In this document: positions 47,849 through 57,838 of the stretch, in pieces | Numbering within the stretch: position 1 is the stretch's first letter | How the letters are laid out: each line of letters begins with the position of its first letter | DNA from: Veillonella intestinalis | Lineage (GTDB): Bacteria > Bacillota > Negativicutes > Veillonellales > Veillonellaceae | Assembly (NCBI RefSeq): GCF_943193155.1 | Contig: NZ_CALPDB010000003.1 | Span: 186,001-250,000, forward strand | Reading direction: 5' to 3' | DNA: 64,000 nt | Translations under genes and position numbers: made by a program | The notes under the pieces: model-generated | Seen by the model: the letters and a program-made list of their open reading frames with translations, nothing else | The model's database searches: none | What the model was told of the DNA's origin: nothing

Positions 47849-49203
47849 TGTCTAGATTGTTTGGTACTGATGGTGTACGTGGGGTAGTGAATGCATTTTT
47901 AACCCCTGAATTGGCTTATCATTTAGGGCGCGCAGCGGCGGCCTATTTTGGGCGTCAAAAAAAGCGTCCTGTATTCTTAATTGGCCGCGACACTCGTATT
48001 TCTGGGGCTATGCTTGAAAATGCATTGGCCGCAGGTATTTGTTCTGTTGGTGGGGATGTAGTAGTAGCCGGTGTTGTGCCTACGCCAGCGGTGGCGTACT
48101 TAGTGCGTCAGCATGGCTGGGATGCTGGTGTTATAATCTCTGCGTCCCATAATAAATTCCCTGATAATGGTATTAAATTCTTCGATGGTCAAGGCTTCAA
48201 ATTACCTGATGCAGTAGAAGATGAATTAGAAGATTTATGCCGAAAGAGTAGTGAAAATGACTTAGAACGGCCGACGGGGGCTGATATTGGACGTATTTTA
48301 CATAGTCGTGAATTAGCGCATGAATATGCTCGTTTTGTAGAAAGCACTGTCGATGTGTCGCTAGAAGGTTTAACCGTTGTATATGATGGCGCTAATGGTG
48401 CAGCATCTGCTGTAGGGCCTGAAGTATTTGAAAAATTAGGCGCGAAGGTCATTGCTATTAATGTAGATCCTGATGGTATTAATATTAATGAAAATGCCGG
48501 TTCTACACATATGGAAGGCTTACAGGCGGCGGTTATTAAATATGGCGCTGATGTAGGGATTGCTAACGATGGCGATGCAGACCGCTGTTTATTAGTTGAT
48601 GAAAAAGGTCAGACCTTAGATGGGGACCAAATTATGTTGCTCTGTGCGAAACAATTAAAAGAGCAAGGTCATTTGAAAGATGATATGATTGTAGGCACCG
48701 TTATGAGTAATATAGGGTTCCATAAAGCGGCTCACGATTTAGGTATGAAAACTTGCTCCACCGCTGTGGGTGACCGATATGTATTAGAAAAAATGCGTGC
48801 TGAAGGCTATTCTATTGGTGGTGAACAGTCAGGGCATGTAATCTTTTTAGATTATAATAGCACTGGTGACGGCTTATTGACAGCTGTGCAGATGTTAGCC
48901 CTTATTAAAAAGTCCGGCCAAAGTTTATCTGAGTTGGCTAATGTAATGGTGAAATATCCTCAGTTATTAATCAATGTCCATGTGGCGACTAAAACTGGTT
49001 GGGATGAAAATCCATTAATTAAAGCGGAGATTTCTGAAGCCGCTCGTGAACTTGGTGAAAATGGTCGTGTATTAGTACGTCCATCAGGAACGGAAGCATT
49101 AATTCGAGTTATGGCAGAAGGGCCAAATCAAGAACAATTGGAACGACTTTGTCACACCATTGCTGATACAATTGGGCGTGAGCAAGGCTTAGTAGAAGAA
49201 TAA
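47848..49203 (+). CDS. glmM: phosphoglucosamine mutase
   Basis: GlmM converts glucosamine-6-phosphate to glucosamine-1-phosphate for UDP-GlcNAc. Motifs: LFGTDGVRG at the N-terminus, the phosphoserine loop IISASHNKFPDNG, the metal loop DGDADRCL, GGEQSGHVI and RPSGTEALIRVM. It has the normal length of 451 residues. In Bacillus and relatives GlmM binds and inhibits CdaA, so this operon joins both partners. Confidence 0.97.
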   Translation: MSRLFGTDGVRGVVNAFLTPELAYHLGRAAAAYFGRQKKRPVFLIGRDTRISGAMLENALAAGICSVGGDVVVAGVVPTPAVAYLVRQHGWDAGVIISASHNKFPDNGIKFFDGQGFKLPDAVEDELEDLCRKSSENDLERPTGADIGRILHSRELAHEYARFVESTVDVSLEGLTVVYDGANGAASAVGPEVFEKLGAKVIAINVDPDGININENAGSTHMEGLQAAVIKYGADVGIANDGDADRCLLVDEKGQTLDGDQIMLLCAKQLKEQGHLKDDMIVGTVMSNIGFHKAAHDLGMKTCSTAVGDRYVLEKMRAEGYSIGGEQSGHVIFLDYNSTGDGLLTAVQMLALIKKSGQSLSELANVMVKYPQLLINVHVATKTGWDENPLIKAEISEAARELGENGRVLVRPSGTEALIRVMAEGPNQEQLERLCHTIADTIGREQGLVEE

Positions 49204-49212
49204 AAACAAGCT

Positions 49213-49240
49213 AGGAAGGGGCTTTCGGGCCCCTTCTTTA
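49213..49240 (+). terminator. terminator of the cdaA-glmM operon
   Basis: GAAGGGGC and GCCCCTTC flank the stable loop TTTCGG, followed by TTTAC. Its end overlaps the -35 box of the glmS promoter. Confidence 0.85.
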
Positions 49241-49266
49241 CAATTTGTAGGTCTATACCGTATAAT
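49237..49266 (+). promoter_or_regulatory. promoter of the glmS ribozyme-glmS transcript
   Basis: TTTACA (49237-49242), an 18-base spacer, and a perfect TATAAT (49261-49266). Transcription would start near 49273, about 85 bases before the ribozyme cleavage site. Confidence 0.65.
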
Positions 49267-49349
49267 ATACTGTAACGTAGTCTGTCTATGTGACAGAAAC
49301 TATGTAGACTGTCGAATCAAATATAAAGGAGAGACCCTAATTCGTAAAG

Positions 49350-49500
49350 GCGAATAGCGCAAGCACTGAGCGGAGACAGCCGTTTCAGTAGACGAGGTAG
49401 AGGAGTATCGAAGAATCAGCGGATGCCTCTCGGCCAGCTTCAGTCGTTATATAAACTACAAAGTCTTTTGGTGACAGAGGAACAAAAAGTTTATAAGAAG
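49350..49500 (+). ncRNA. glmS self-cleaving ribozyme-riboswitch
   Basis: The 5' leader of glmS matches the glmS ribozyme consensus: AATAGCGC at the cleavage site (between A49356 and G49357), the conserved core GACGAGGTAGAGGAGTATCG, then CAGCGGATGCCTCTCGG, and a 3' arm where TATAAACT pairs with AGTTTATA. Glucosamine-6-phosphate is the cofactor for cleavage in known examples, which lowers glmS expression when the product is abundant. Confidence 0.95.
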
Positions 49501-49536
49501 CTATGAAGTATGTCTATTTTTAGGAGGAAAACAACC

Positions 49537-51369
49537 ATGTGTGGTATTGTAGGATATATTGGATTTGAGGATGCGTCCACGTTTATGTTAGACGGCTTGT
49601 CTAAGTTGGAATATCGTGGCTATGACTCAGCTGGGATTGCCGTATTGGGCCCAGATAATGTAATTAAGGTACAGAAAAAAGTAGGTCGTTTAGCTAATTT
49701 GGAGGCTGTAGTAAAAGGGGATCCAAATCCTGGTTTCATGGGGATTGGTCATACTCGTTGGGCGACTCATGGCCGCCCATCTGATATGAATGCTCATCCG
49801 CATACAGATGCAAAAGGTTTATTCGCTGTAGTTCATAATGGTATTGTAGAAAACTATTTACCAATCAAAGAAGAGTTACTTAAAAAAGGTTATGAATTCA
49901 AATCTGAAACAGATACTGAAGTAGTAGCTCACCTATTAGCTGACATGTATGACGGTGACTTTGAAGGCACTGTGCGTCGTATGTTAGACCGCATTGAAGG
50001 TTCTTACTCCTTAGTTATTATGTGTGCCGATGATCCAAATCGTATTATTTGTACAAAACAGGATAATCCATTAGTTATTGGCCTTGGCAAAGGAGAAAAC
50101 TTTATTGCCTCTGACATTCCAGCTATTATTAATCATACTCGTGATACTTACATTTTAAATGATGGCGAAGTAGCTATCGTAACTAAAGACTCTGTAAGTG
50201 TTAGTGACCGAGCTGGTAATCCAATTAATAAAAAAGTGTTCCATGTAACTTGGAATGCAGAAGCCGCTGAAAAAGGTGGTTTTGAGCATTTTATGCTTAA
50301 AGAAATTTACGAACAGCCTAAAGCGATTCGTGATACTTTAACAGGGCGTATTTCTAAAGATAATAAAGAAGTAATCTATGAAGAACTTGGTTGGGAACCA
50401 GCTGATGTTGCTTCAATTAATCGCATTTTAATTACTGCTTGTGGTACGGCATATCACGCTGGTTTAGTAGCTAAATACTATATTGAACAGTTAGCACGTA
50501 TTCCTGTTGAAGTAGATATTGCATCTGAATACCGCTATCGCAATCCATTGACGGATAAAAATACATTGGCTATCGTAATTAGTCAGTCTGGTGAAACTAG
50601 TGATACTTTGGCTGCTTTAAAAGAAGCTAAACGTTTAGGCGCTCGTTCTTTAGCAATTACCAATGTGGTAGGTTCGTCTATTTCTCGTGAAGCGGATCAA
50701 GTAATTTATACTTGGGCTGGTCCTGAAATTGCCGTAGCCTCTACTAAAGCCTATACCACTCAGTTGGTAGCATTATTATTATTAGCTGTATATCTTGGCC
50801 AATTAAATGGCAAATTGGATGCGACTTTACGGGAACAAATCTTAACAGATTTACATGAATTACCTAATTTATGTAATGAAATTTTTGAGTCCGTAGATGA
50901 TATTAAAGCTTTTGCTCGTAATTATGGTTTCCGCGAAGATGCGTTCTTCTTAGGACGTTCTATCGATTACGCTGTTGCTATGGAAGGTTCTTTAAAATTA
51001 AAAGAAATTTCCTACATTCATGCAGAAGCTTATGCTGGTGGGGAATTAAAACATGGTACGTTAGCGCTTATTGAAGAAGGCGTTCCAGTGATTGCCCTTG
51101 CAACGCAAGATGATGTGCGCGAAAAAATGATGAGCAATGTAAAAGAAGTTAAAGCTCGTGACGCTGTTGTAATTGGTCTTGGCTTAGCTGGTGATACAGA
51201 GCTTGAAAAGTATGTAGACCATACAATTTTTGTACCGCGTGCAGACAAATATGCGGCGCCAATTTTAGCAGTAGTGCCTCTACAATTATTAGCATATTAT
51301 GCAGCCATTACTCGTGGTGCTGATGTAGATAAGCCAAGAAATTTAGCGAAATCAGTAACTGTAGAATAA
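49537..51369 (+). CDS. glmS: glutamine-fructose-6-phosphate aminotransferase
   Basis: GlmS makes glucosamine-6-phosphate from fructose-6-phosphate and glutamine. The start is the ATG at 49537, after AGGAGG, so that the catalytic cysteine is residue 2 (MCGIVGYIG). An upstream in-frame ATG at 49510 would bury this cysteine. Domains: N-terminal glutaminase (TRWATHGRPSDMNAHPH) and two SIS isomerase domains (SQSGETSDTLAALKEAK, GRSIDYAVAMEGSLKLKEIS), ending KSVTVE. It is 610 residues long. It is regulated by the ribozyme in its leader. Confidence 0.98.
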   Translation: MCGIVGYIGFEDASTFMLDGLSKLEYRGYDSAGIAVLGPDNVIKVQKKVGRLANLEAVVKGDPNPGFMGIGHTRWATHGRPSDMNAHPHTDAKGLFAVVHNGIVENYLPIKEELLKKGYEFKSETDTEVVAHLLADMYDGDFEGTVRRMLDRIEGSYSLVIMCADDPNRIICTKQDNPLVIGLGKGENFIASDIPAIINHTRDTYILNDGEVAIVTKDSVSVSDRAGNPINKKVFHVTWNAEAAEKGGFEHFMLKEIYEQPKAIRDTLTGRISKDNKEVIYEELGWEPADVASINRILITACGTAYHAGLVAKYYIEQLARIPVEVDIASEYRYRNPLTDKNTLAIVISQSGETSDTLAALKEAKRLGARSLAITNVVGSSISREADQVIYTWAGPEIAVASTKAYTTQLVALLLLAVYLGQLNGKLDATLREQILTDLHELPNLCNEIFESVDDIKAFARNYGFREDAFFLGRSIDYAVAMEGSLKLKEISYIHAEAYAGGELKHGTLALIEEGVPVIALATQDDVREKMMSNVKEVKARDAVVIGLGLAGDTELEKYVDHTIFVPRADKYAAPILAVVPLQLLAYYAAITRGADVDKPRNLAKSVTVE

Positions 51370-51449
51370 GTGCTAGCCTTTGCTTATGATAGGCATTAGG
51401 GCTAAATAATGTATGTATCATAGAGTCACAGGTCGTCTGTTGATTCTTT

Positions 51450-51486
51450 AAACCGTGGCTATTTTATGTAGCCACGGTTATTTTTC
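51450..51486 (+). terminator. terminator of glmS
   Basis: AACCGTGGCTA and TAGCCACGGTT flank a 7-base loop, followed by ATTTTT. Confidence 0.88.
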
Positions 51487-51580
51487 ATGTACAGAATGAC
51501 ATATTCGGGGTACAATAGTAAATGAATATATAAATATACACTCTGATAAAACATGTATCTTTTGTCAGAGACAATTATAG

Positions 51581-52579
<999 letters not shown>

Positions 52580-52693
52580 AGGTAATATATTAAATTTACA
52601 TACTTGGTATGGTAGTGTTGAGTACGGTTAATAGCATGCTAGTAGGGGTTTTGATTAGCTGAGCTATACGGGCTTGGGGCTGGAGGTGTGGCT

Positions 52694-53182
52694 ATGGATG
52701 AAAAAGAAGTAGCTAAACGCTTTCCTTGTGGCGAGGTTGAGGGAACGTTTGCCGACTATATAGTAGTATCTTGGGTTATGTGGCTATTCTTTGGGGCTGT
52801 AGCTACATGGGCTATGTGGCATGCCCAAAGAGGGGTTGTGTGGAATCAGATTGCCATTGACTATTTTATTGTAGGTTTTTGTGTATGGCGTATGACCCGC
52901 CAACGCCGTCCTTTGGTGTATGTTTGTGAAAAGGGGATTGTCATACGGCGTCGTCCGGCTAGCCTATGGGAACGCATTGATATGCTGTGGAATGGCGATA
53001 ATTATTACACCTTTATTCCCTATAGTCAAATTATGGGATTTACTGCTAACTGGGAAGAAATTCATATGGTTACCGATACGGGTGGTATCTTAATTGTTAT
53101 GGTGGATTTACAATTTGTGCAGTACAATCAGAAGTTAGAACTGTTGACCTTAATTGATGAGCGTAGCCATAGTGGCTCATAA
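52694..53182 (+). CDS. membrane protein with PH-like domain, unknown function
   Basis: This 162-residue protein has two membrane helices (YIVVSWVMWLFFGAVATWAM, and a second at about 55-70) followed by a small beta-rich domain resembling bacterial PH domains (LVYVCEKGIVIRRRPASLWE, TFIPYSQIMGFTANWEEIH). It is probably anchored in the inner membrane with the PH-like part in the cytoplasm. The ATG at 52694, seven bases after GGAGG, is preferred to the GTG at 52688. No function can be given. Confidence 0.65.
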   Translation: MDEKEVAKRFPCGEVEGTFADYIVVSWVMWLFFGAVATWAMWHAQRGVVWNQIAIDYFIVGFCVWRMTRQRRPLVYVCEKGIVIRRRPASLWERIDMLWNGDNYYTFIPYSQIMGFTANWEEIHMVTDTGGILIVMVDLQFVQYNQKLELLTLIDERSHSGS

Positions 53183-53268
53183 GGGTTTGTACTTCATAGT
53201 GGGTAAGAGGTAGCACATTTAGTTAATGATTGTACATTTAAAAAGTAATTACATAGTTAGTTATAATC

Positions 53269-53298
53269 TAAGGTCCAACATATGTTGGGCCTTTTTAA
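53269..53298 (+). terminator. terminator downstream of the PH-like gene
   Basis: AAGGTCCAACA and TGTTGGGCCTT form a perfect-looking hairpin (one G-T) followed by TTT. It lies 87 bases after the stop codon. Confidence 0.75.
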
Positions 53299-53308
53299 TA
53301 TGCCAAGG

Positions 53309-53451
53309 TTGATGTTTTGTATACCAAGTTTAATTCTTTGTATGTTAAGTCTAATTCTTTGTATGTTGATTTTGATTTCTTGCATGTTAATTTTAATTCA
53401 CTCCTATCCTAAGTTGATTTCCCGTATACAAAGCTTGATTCACTGTAGAGG
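53309..53451. repeat. 21-bp minisatellite, seven imperfect units
   Basis: Seven units of 21 bp begin with TTGAT/TTAAT/CTAAT (53309, 53330, 53351, 53372, 53393, 53414, 53435), for example TTAATTCTTTGTATGTTAAGT. Units 2 and 3 are the most alike. The unit keeps reading frame, so translation gives a hydrophobic seven-residue repeat, but there is no good ribosome binding site and I do not call a gene. The sequence between 53183 and 53524 has no other feature except the terminator. Confidence 0.75.
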
Positions 53452-53524
53452 GGTTTATACCCTACTTATGCGTTTTAGTTCATTTAATTATGAATAATAT
53501 ATCTTAAAAATTAAAATTTAATAC

Positions 53525-53553
53525 TTTACAACTTTAGCTAGATGAAGTAAAAT
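53525..53553 (+). promoter_or_regulatory. promoter of the amino-acid ABC transporter operon
   Basis: TTTACA and TAAAAT, each one mismatch from consensus, are 17 bases apart. It is 52 bases upstream of the binding-protein start codon. Confidence 0.6.
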
Positions 53554-53604
53554 AAGTTCATAAATTTTAAATGTACCGACTAAAAAGAAAGAGGGGACTT
53601 AGTT

Positions 53605-54414
53605 ATGAATATGAAAAAATTAGCAGCTTTAGGGATGACCATGTTAGCTTTAGTAGCTTTCACCGCTGGTTGTGGTTCTGATACAAGTAGCAATGGAGCG
53701 GGGGAGTTACCTAAGAAAATGATTATTGGCTTAGACGACAATTTCCCACCAATGGGTTTCCGTGATGACAAAGGTGAAATCGTAGGCTTCGATATTGACC
53801 TAGCAAAAGAAGCTGCTAAGCGAGCTGGCATGGAGGTAGAATTTAAAGCCATTGATTGGGATAGTAAAGAAGCTGAACTTAAGAGTAAACGTATTGATGC
53901 CTTGTGGAATGGTGTAACAGTTACACCAGATCGGGAAAAGAATATTTTATTCTCCACTCCATATGTGCAAGATAAACAAATTATTGTGGTACGTAATGAT
54001 TCAGCCATTCAAGGCAAAGAAGATTTAACGGGTAAAATCGTAGGTACTCAACAAGGTAGTAATGTAGAACCAATTCTTGATAAGGATGCACAAGAACGTG
54101 GTATTAAAGAAGTTAAAAAATATGGTGATTTTGTTAATGCCTTCATGGATCTTGAATTAGGTCGTATTGATGCCTTGGTGGTAGATGGCATTGTCGGTCA
54201 ATATACAATGACTCAGAAACCTGGCGTGTTCCGCGTTGCTAATGGGGATTACGGTGCTGATAAAATGGCCGTTGGCTTCCGTTTAGATGATAAGGCGTTG
54301 CAAGCTAAGATGAATGATGTGCTCAAAGAAATGATGAACGATGGTACAGCAGATAAAATTGCTGAAAAATGGTTCGGTAATAGTAATTTATTAAATAAAG
54401 ATGGTTTTAAATAA
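53605..54414 (+). CDS. amino-acid ABC transporter substrate-binding lipoprotein
   Basis: This 269-residue family 3 solute-binding protein has a lipoprotein signal ending FTAGC, with Cys23 as the lipidated residue. The binding fold is typical of polar amino-acid or cystine binders: LDDNFPPMGFRDDKGEIVGF, DALWNGVTVTPDREK, GTQQGSNVE and DALVVDGIVGQY. The specificity (cystine, glutamine or other) is not determined by sequence. It is followed by a hairpin and by the permease and ATPase genes. Confidence 0.93.
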   Translation: MNMKKLAALGMTMLALVAFTAGCGSDTSSNGAGELPKKMIIGLDDNFPPMGFRDDKGEIVGFDIDLAKEAAKRAGMEVEFKAIDWDSKEAELKSKRIDALWNGVTVTPDREKNILFSTPYVQDKQIIVVRNDSAIQGKEDLTGKIVGTQQGSNVEPILDKDAQERGIKEVKKYGDFVNAFMDLELGRIDALVVDGIVGQYTMTQKPGVFRVANGDYGADKMAVGFRLDDKALQAKMNDVLKEMMNDGTADKIAEKWFGNSNLLNKDGFK

Positions 54415-54483
54415 TATCCAGAGAGCATAACGGCGTAAGCGCTGTGAGCATTTACAAGGATATGTAAATAAGAACAGTGTAAG

Positions 54484-54516
54484 AAGGGAGGTAAACCTTA
54501 CCTCCTTTCTTTCTTT
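54484..54516 (+). terminator. hairpin between the binding protein and permease genes
   Basis: GGAGGTAA and TTACCTCC pair around a 3-base loop, followed by TTTCTTTCTTT. The broken T tract suggests partial termination, giving more binding protein than permease. Confidence 0.65.
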
Positions 54517-54532
54517 GAAGGGAGTCAGTTAC

Positions 54533-55186
54533 ATGGACTATTTATTGAAGATTACGCCTGTGATTGCTAATGGCTTAGGCGTGACAATATCACTATTTAC
54601 AGTGGTCTTGGTATTATCCTTACCAGGGGGTATTTTAGCCGCTCTACTACGGCTATCACCTATCGGTATTGTTCGCAAAATTATGGCGTTTTACGTATAT
54701 GTAATGCGTGGAACTCCACTTATGTTACAGATTTTATTCATTTACTATGGTCTGCCTTTCATTCCCTATGTAGGCGTTCAGTTGGATGATACAACGGCAG
54801 CCGTGATTTCCTTTGTTTTAAACTATGCGGCCTATTTATGTGAAATCTTCCGTGGTGGGATTCAATCCATCCCTAAAGGGCAGTATGAAGGGGCTAAAGT
54901 ACTAGGCTTTACTTATGTACAAACGATGCGTAAAATTATTTTACCGCAAGTAATTAAACGCGTTTTGCCCCCTCTCGCGAATGAAACAATTAATTTATTA
55001 AAAGACACGTCTTTAGTGTATATTTTGGCTATGAATGATGTATTGCGCATTACTCGTGGCATCGTCCAACGTGACTTTGATACATCAGCCTTTATTGTAG
55101 CAGGGGCGTTTTATTTAATTATGACCTTTGTGTTGACAAATATTTTTAACTACTTAGAAAAGCGTTATGCTGTGTATGATGAATAG
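54533..55186 (+). CDS. amino-acid ABC transporter permease
   Basis: This 217-residue HisM-type permease has five or so membrane helices and the EAA loop [21 protein letters not shown] that contacts the ATPase. The start follows GGGAG at the ATG at 54533; an in-frame ATG at 54515 lies inside the hairpin tail. A single permease gene implies a homodimer. Confidence 0.92.
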   Translation: MDYLLKITPVIANGLGVTISLFTVVLVLSLPGGILAALLRLSPIGIVRKIMAFYVYVMRGTPLMLQILFIYYGLPFIPYVGVQLDDTTAAVISFVLNYAAYLCEIFRGGIQSIPKGQYEGAKVLGFTYVQTMRKIILPQVIKRVLPPLANETINLLKDTSLVYILAMNDVLRITRGIVQRDFDTSAFIVAGAFYLIMTFVLTNIFNYLEKRYAVYDE

Positions 55187-55197
55187 GAGCGATACAT

Positions 55198-55956
55198 ATG
55201 AGCTTTATTGAAATGAAGAATATAGAAAAAAGCTTTGATGGCTTACCTGTTCTGAAAAATGTAAGTTTATCTATGGCAAAAGGGGAAGTAGTAGCCATTA
55301 TTGGCCCTTCTGGATCAGGAAAATCTACTTTTTTACGATGTTTAGGCCAGCTAGAAATGATAGACCGTGGTACAATAGTAGTAGATGGTACATCTTTGGT
55401 ACAAACGACAGGAGATGGTCCGGCTGTGTATAGTGATAAAAAAACACAGCAACAGCTATTGTTACAAATGGGCATGGTGTTTCAGCAATTCAATTTATTC
55501 CCTCATATGACGGTATGGGAGAATATTTTAATTGCGCCACAAATGGTAAAAGGCATGAAGACAGTAGATATTGCACCCATAGCGGAGCAACTATTGAAAA
55601 AAGTTGGATTGTGGGAAAAGCGCGATGTGTATCCTGCTAAATTATCAGGCGGTCAAAAACAACGTGTTGCCATAGCTCGTGCCTTGGCGATGAATCCAAG
55701 CATTATGCTTTTTGACGAACCAACTTCAGCTTTGGATCCTGAGTTGACTGGTGAAGTGCTTCGCACCATTCAGCAGTTAGCGGAGGAACATATGACGATG
55801 ATTATTGTTACTCATGAAATGGCTTTTGCGCGGCAAGTAGCAGATCGCATTATTTTTATGGCTGATGGTATTATCCAAGAAGAAGGGGAACCAGAAGCAG
55901 TCTTTACCAATCCTAAGTCACCACGTACCAAAGCATTTTTAGATTCTATGCTATAA
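55198..55956 (+). CDS. amino-acid ABC transporter ATP-binding protein
   Basis: This 252-residue ATPase energises uptake by the neighbouring permease. Walker A ([10 protein letters not shown]), Q loop ([14 protein letters not shown]), signature ([15 protein letters not shown]), Walker B ([14 protein letters not shown]) and the switch His (IVTHEM) are all intact. A 14-residue insert ([14 protein letters not shown]) before the Q loop is longer than in GlnQ. Confidence 0.95.
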   Translation: MSFIEMKNIEKSFDGLPVLKNVSLSMAKGEVVAIIGPSGSGKSTFLRCLGQLEMIDRGTIVVDGTSLVQTTGDGPAVYSDKKTQQQLLLQMGMVFQQFNLFPHMTVWENILIAPQMVKGMKTVDIAPIAEQLLKKVGLWEKRDVYPAKLSGGQKQRVAIARALAMNPSIMLFDEPTSALDPELTGEVLRTIQQLAEEHMTMIIVTHEMAFARQVADRIIFMADGIIQEEGEPEAVFTNPKSPRTKAFLDSML

Positions 55957-55972
55957 AAAGGAGACTTATATT

Positions 55973-57211
55973 ATGAAGCAACATTGGCACGCAAAACTGG
56001 CTACTTTAGCAGTAGGCGCTTTATTAGGTGTAATGGGGACAGCCTATGCAAAGAGTTTACCAACGTATGATACAACGAAAGCAACGGCGCAGGCACAGAC
56101 CTTTGAAGCGCGAGGGGTTCATAGTGAAGCTAGCTTACCAGCGGCGTATCAGTCGTATGCGACTACAGTTACTACTGAAGTTCGTGATTATCATGAAGGG
56201 TTTACCTTTACTGTGCCTTGGCGTTTGACGAATGGCCGTTATGAATCGCAAGCCAAAGATGATGGCAGTACAGAACGAGGCTATTTCTTTAATTTAGCAG
56301 AAAGTTCCATTGCTGAGCCGTTTTTATTATCTTTTACAAAACGTGACAATATTGTAGAAGGCAATGTGAGCTTAGCCCAATGGAATACCACTTGGTATAA
56401 TGAGTCAGTCACGAATATGACAAAAGAGCGCTATTTAGCATTATGGCGTGAAAATCGCTCAGATCTTAAAGGGTACACCTTAGACGGTGACTTATTTGAT
56501 TATAAAGGGGCTACCACAGCTCGTTGGGATTCATTCGTACGCAGTGATGCTGGTGATACAGGCTCTACATTCTTTGACGCTGAATTTATTATGTCCCAAG
56601 ATCCAACTCAGCGTTATACATTGACTATGATGTACCCAAGTAAATATACGGACTACATGAATCAGGGGATTGTTAAAACTGTATTGCCTTCTTTTAAATT
56701 ATTAAAAGAAAAATATCGTAATGTGGGGGACTTAGTGCTCAATGATGAAATTAGTTTTGTGAAGCCAAAGGGTTTTAAAGTATTGACGAAGGGTAATACG
56801 GGTGCAGTGTTATCTAAAGATAGTTATCGCATTGAAGTAGGTTTATTCTCTATGGAAAAAACGGTGGCCTTAGATGGCGCTTCGGCTTATCCAACTATGA
56901 CAGCGCGCCAAGAAATGGCTGATTACTATGTAGAAGAGTTAGTAAATAATTATGGCGCCACTATTGAAGCGTACAAAACATTGATTGATAATCATAATAC
57001 AGGAAGCTTGATTGCAGGTACGTTGCAACGTGGTGAAGGTAGTGCGATTAAATTTGCTTCTTACATTACCTTGACTGATAAAGGGGAAGCTGTAGTGGCT
57101 CGCGTTATGACTCCGGATAATGGCCAGACTATAGAAGAATTAATGAAGCTCGTAGAAGGGGTACGGATTCAGCATAAGGGTCTTACTACGAGTGGCACTA
57201 TTGTTTTATAA
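55973..57211 (+). CDS. secreted protein of unknown function
   Basis: This 412-residue protein has a clear signal peptide (KLATLAVGALLGVMGTAYA, cleavage after Ala27). The mature part has no family I recognise. It seems to contain two similar regions, each mixing beta strands and charged loops: HEGFTFTVPWRL near residue 75 and NDEISFVKPKGFKV near 260. This may be a duplicated domain. It starts 17 bases after the ABC ATPase with its own AAAAGGAGAC site, so it is probably co-transcribed with the transporter. A periplasmic location is likely. Confidence 0.7.
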   Translation: MKQHWHAKLATLAVGALLGVMGTAYAKSLPTYDTTKATAQAQTFEARGVHSEASLPAAYQSYATTVTTEVRDYHEGFTFTVPWRLTNGRYESQAKDDGSTERGYFFNLAESSIAEPFLLSFTKRDNIVEGNVSLAQWNTTWYNESVTNMTKERYLALWRENRSDLKGYTLDGDLFDYKGATTARWDSFVRSDAGDTGSTFFDAEFIMSQDPTQRYTLTMMYPSKYTDYMNQGIVKTVLPSFKLLKEKYRNVGDLVLNDEISFVKPKGFKVLTKGNTGAVLSKDSYRIEVGLFSMEKTVALDGASAYPTMTARQEMADYYVEELVNNYGATIEAYKTLIDNHNTGSLIAGTLQRGEGSAIKFASYITLTDKGEAVVARVMTPDNGQTIEELMKLVEGVRIQHKGLTTSGTIVL

Positions 57212-57327
57212 AAAATAAAAATTTTTTCATAAGAAAAAAGGACTTTTATATATTTATAGAGAATACTTAAATATAGAAGAAGTCAGAGTGAATGATTTAA
57301 GCTCATTCACCAGTGGGAGGGATTCAC

Positions 57328-57777
57328 ATGAAAGTAGAATACAAAACAATTGTCGTACCAGCTGATGGTTCTGAAAACTCTAAACGAGCTTTACAACATG
57401 CCGTGTCTATTTGTGAACGCAATGAAGCACAGCTTATTATCGTACATGTAGCGAATATTGTATCTGCTATTTCTAATTTTGACCAAACACCAATTAGCGG
57501 TGGGTATGTGTCAGAACAAATTGCAGAAGATATGGAAGAAACCGGCAAAAAAATCCTTGAAGAAGTGGCTAAGGATGTGCCAGCAGACATTACTGTGAAA
57601 AATGTGTTTGAAGTAGGCTCACCTGGTCCTGCTGTTTTAGCTGTAGCAAAGAAATTTAATGCTGATTTAATTGTTATGGGTAGCCGTGGCTTAGGACCTT
57701 TGAAAGGCTTATTCATGGGCAGCGTAAGTAGTTATGTAACGAGTCATTCTACTTGCCCAGTGCTCGTTGTAAAATAA
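57328..57777 (+). CDS. universal stress protein (UspA family)
   Basis: This 149-residue UspA-fold protein (IVVPADGSENSKRALQHAV) has the ATP-binding signature G-2x-G-9x-G-S (GSRGLGPLKGLFMGSVS) and so belongs to the ATP-binding subgroup. The ATG follows GGGAGGGATTCAC; an in-frame GTG at 57313 is upstream of that site and is not used. It forms a single-gene unit ending in a strong terminator. Confidence 0.93.
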   Translation: MKVEYKTIVVPADGSENSKRALQHAVSICERNEAQLIIVHVANIVSAISNFDQTPISGGYVSEQIAEDMEETGKKILEEVAKDVPADITVKNVFEVGSPGPAVLAVAKKFNADLIVMGSRGLGPLKGLFMGSVSSYVTSHSTCPVLVVK

Positions 57778-57786
57778 GGTTGTCAC

Positions 57787-57824
57787 AAAAGAGGCTTTGC
57801 TCACAGAGGGCAAAGCCTCTTTTT
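57787..57824 (+). terminator. terminator of the universal stress protein gene
   Basis: AAAAGAGGCTTTGC and GCAAAGCCTCTTTTT form a 13- to 14-bp stem with a 9-base loop and T tail. Confidence 0.92.
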
Positions 57825-57838
57825 GGAATGGAGGCGCT

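Noticed and set aside
53309-53451. CRISPR-like array
   Set aside because: The units are directly adjacent with no spacers.
53282-53497. 71-codon hydrophobic open frame over the minisatellite
   Set aside because: It begins inside the terminator hairpin and its periodicity is explained by the 21-bp repeat.
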